DNA from: Planctomycetaceae bacterium
GTDB taxonomy: Bacteria; Planctomycetota; Planctomycetia; Planctomycetales; Planctomycetaceae
Reading direction: 5' to 3'
Length of the DNA stretch: 64,000 nucleotides
NCBI GenBank assembly: GCA_021732995.1
Contig: JAKFWA010000134.1
Span: forward strand, 1-64,000
Shown: piece after piece, positions 63,535-64,000 of the stretch
Position numbering within the stretch: position 1 is the first letter of the stretch
Layout of the letters: each line of letters begins with the position of its first letter
Program-made: the position numbers and the translations under genes
The notes under the pieces: generated by a model
What the model was told of the DNA's origin: nothing
Databases searched by the model: none
The model's input: only the letters and a program-made list of their open reading frames with translations

Positions 63535-63584
63535 CCGACTGCGGTTCTGCACGATCAGCCCGACATCCAGCAAACATCTCAGAC

Positions 63585-63619
63585 GCCACTGCCTCCCGCG
63601 AGGCAGTGGCTTTCCTTTT
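63585..63619 (+). terminator. Terminator after the Spy-like gene
   Basis: GCCACTGCCTC (63585-63595) pairs perfectly with GAGGCAGTGGC (63600-63610), followed by TTTCCTTTTG. Confidence 0.85.
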
Positions 63620-63759
63620 GAGATGTGCAATGCGGATCTGTACCTTGCGTCGGCAACTTGATGAAGATTTTGCGATGAGATGCAGTCGCCTTGCCTGACC
63701 TCGTACAATCGCTAGAGGGCTTGGAGTATTGCGGCGGCGGGGCGGCAGAATGGAACGCG

Positions 63760-64000
63760 ATGATGTCCTTTGAACTGAAATCAGGTGAACGGCTACGGAG
63801 AAGCGTCCGGAGAATCGCGAGACAACAGATTGACGTGGCCATTGAAGAACTGACCCAGCTCACGCAGCGTGGAGGCGACAGGCACGTTCACGAAATACGC
63901 AAGGCCTGCAAGAAGCTGCGAGCCTTACTGCGACTGGTGCGACCCGTACTTTCCGACGCGATCTACCGCGAGGAAGACGCCTGCCTTCGAGATGCTGCGC
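63760..64000 (+). CDS. CHAD-domain protein, start only
   Basis: From ATG 63760 the frame reads to the window edge. It opens FELKSGERLRRSVRRIA and contains HEIRKACKKLRALLRLVR, the first conserved His/Lys/Arg-rich helix of CHAD domains, then YREEDACLRDAA. CHAD domains bind polyphosphate and often sit near polyphosphate enzymes. Only about 80 residues are visible. A second ATG lies one codon on. The rest is outside the window. Confidence 0.8.
   Translation, partial: MMSFELKSGERLRRSVRRIARQQIDVAIEELTQLTQRGGDRHVHEIRKACKKLRALLRLVRPVLSDAIYREEDACLRDAA

Noticed and set aside
1-64000. CRISPR array, rRNA operon, prophage or replication origin
   Set aside because: No regular direct repeats with spacers, no rRNA-like text, no integrase or structural phage genes, and no dnaA-box cluster were seen.

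Overview
The window reads as a Planctomycetota chromosome segment, most likely Planctomycetales. The evidence is the protein families: DUF1501 and DUF1552 Tat-exported proteins, a DUF1592/1588/1585-type cytochrome, two DUF1080 domains in a lipoprotein, a DUF1559-like protein, PQQ-type beta-propellers, a short Lys/Ala-rich protein of a type I associate with planctomycetes, and many secreted proteins without known function. Base composition is moderately GC-rich. There is no rRNA, CRISPR array, prophage or integrase. The only mobile-element hint is at the left edge, where a tRNA-modification gene (mtaB) stops just after its radical-SAM cysteines.

Layout. 0-3.8 kb: truncated mtaB, a secreted protein of unknown function, and rlmN. 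3.8-15 kb: an envelope/stress region with DUF202, a phosphoribosyltransferase with a 49-aa partner, a DoxX/DUF4345-like membrane protein, a nitroreductase, MscS, DUF2892, an AI-2E-family permease and a TVP38/TMEM64 (VTT) protein. The VTT gene overlaps by ATGA a 1236-aa protein that joins a GT4 glycosyltransferase, an alkaline-phosphatase-superfamily phosphodiesterase and an EEP phosphatase. This fusion is the best candidate here for an undescribed system. 15-20 kb: tRNA-Ile2(CAU), a small secreted protein, and a large secreted protein joining a matrixin-like protease to two GlcG/HbpS domains. 20-28 kb: an anti-sigma-like protein, a Dus enzyme, and a partial Tad-pilus cluster (cpaA, cpaB, cpaC, cpaE) without cpaF, tadBC or a recognisable pilin. 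28-34 kb: two ketoacyl synthases, one lacking its catalytic Cys and one His, plus a Nudix hydrolase, DUF1501 and a zinc-ribbon protein. 34-55 kb: a long run of secreted planctomycete proteins (PPC, DUF1080, propellers, esterase) and a cytochrome/TPR/DUF1552 operon. 55-64 kb: a class V aminotransferase fold, an acetyl-xylan esterase-like enzyme, membrane proteins, DinB, mgtE, two low-complexity secreted proteins and the start of a CHAD protein.

Intergenic regions carry several long inverted-repeat elements (22.4, 27.1 and 45.1 kb) and a smaller one at 19.9 kb. Three small genes fall below common calling thresholds or are broken: a 58-aa Lys/Ala-rich protein, a 35-aa membrane peptide before cpaA, and a membrane protein split by a one-base change in a G4 run. 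Starts were chosen by Shine-Dalgarno sites and by where family homology or a signal peptide begins. All family names are from reading the sequence; no database search was run.
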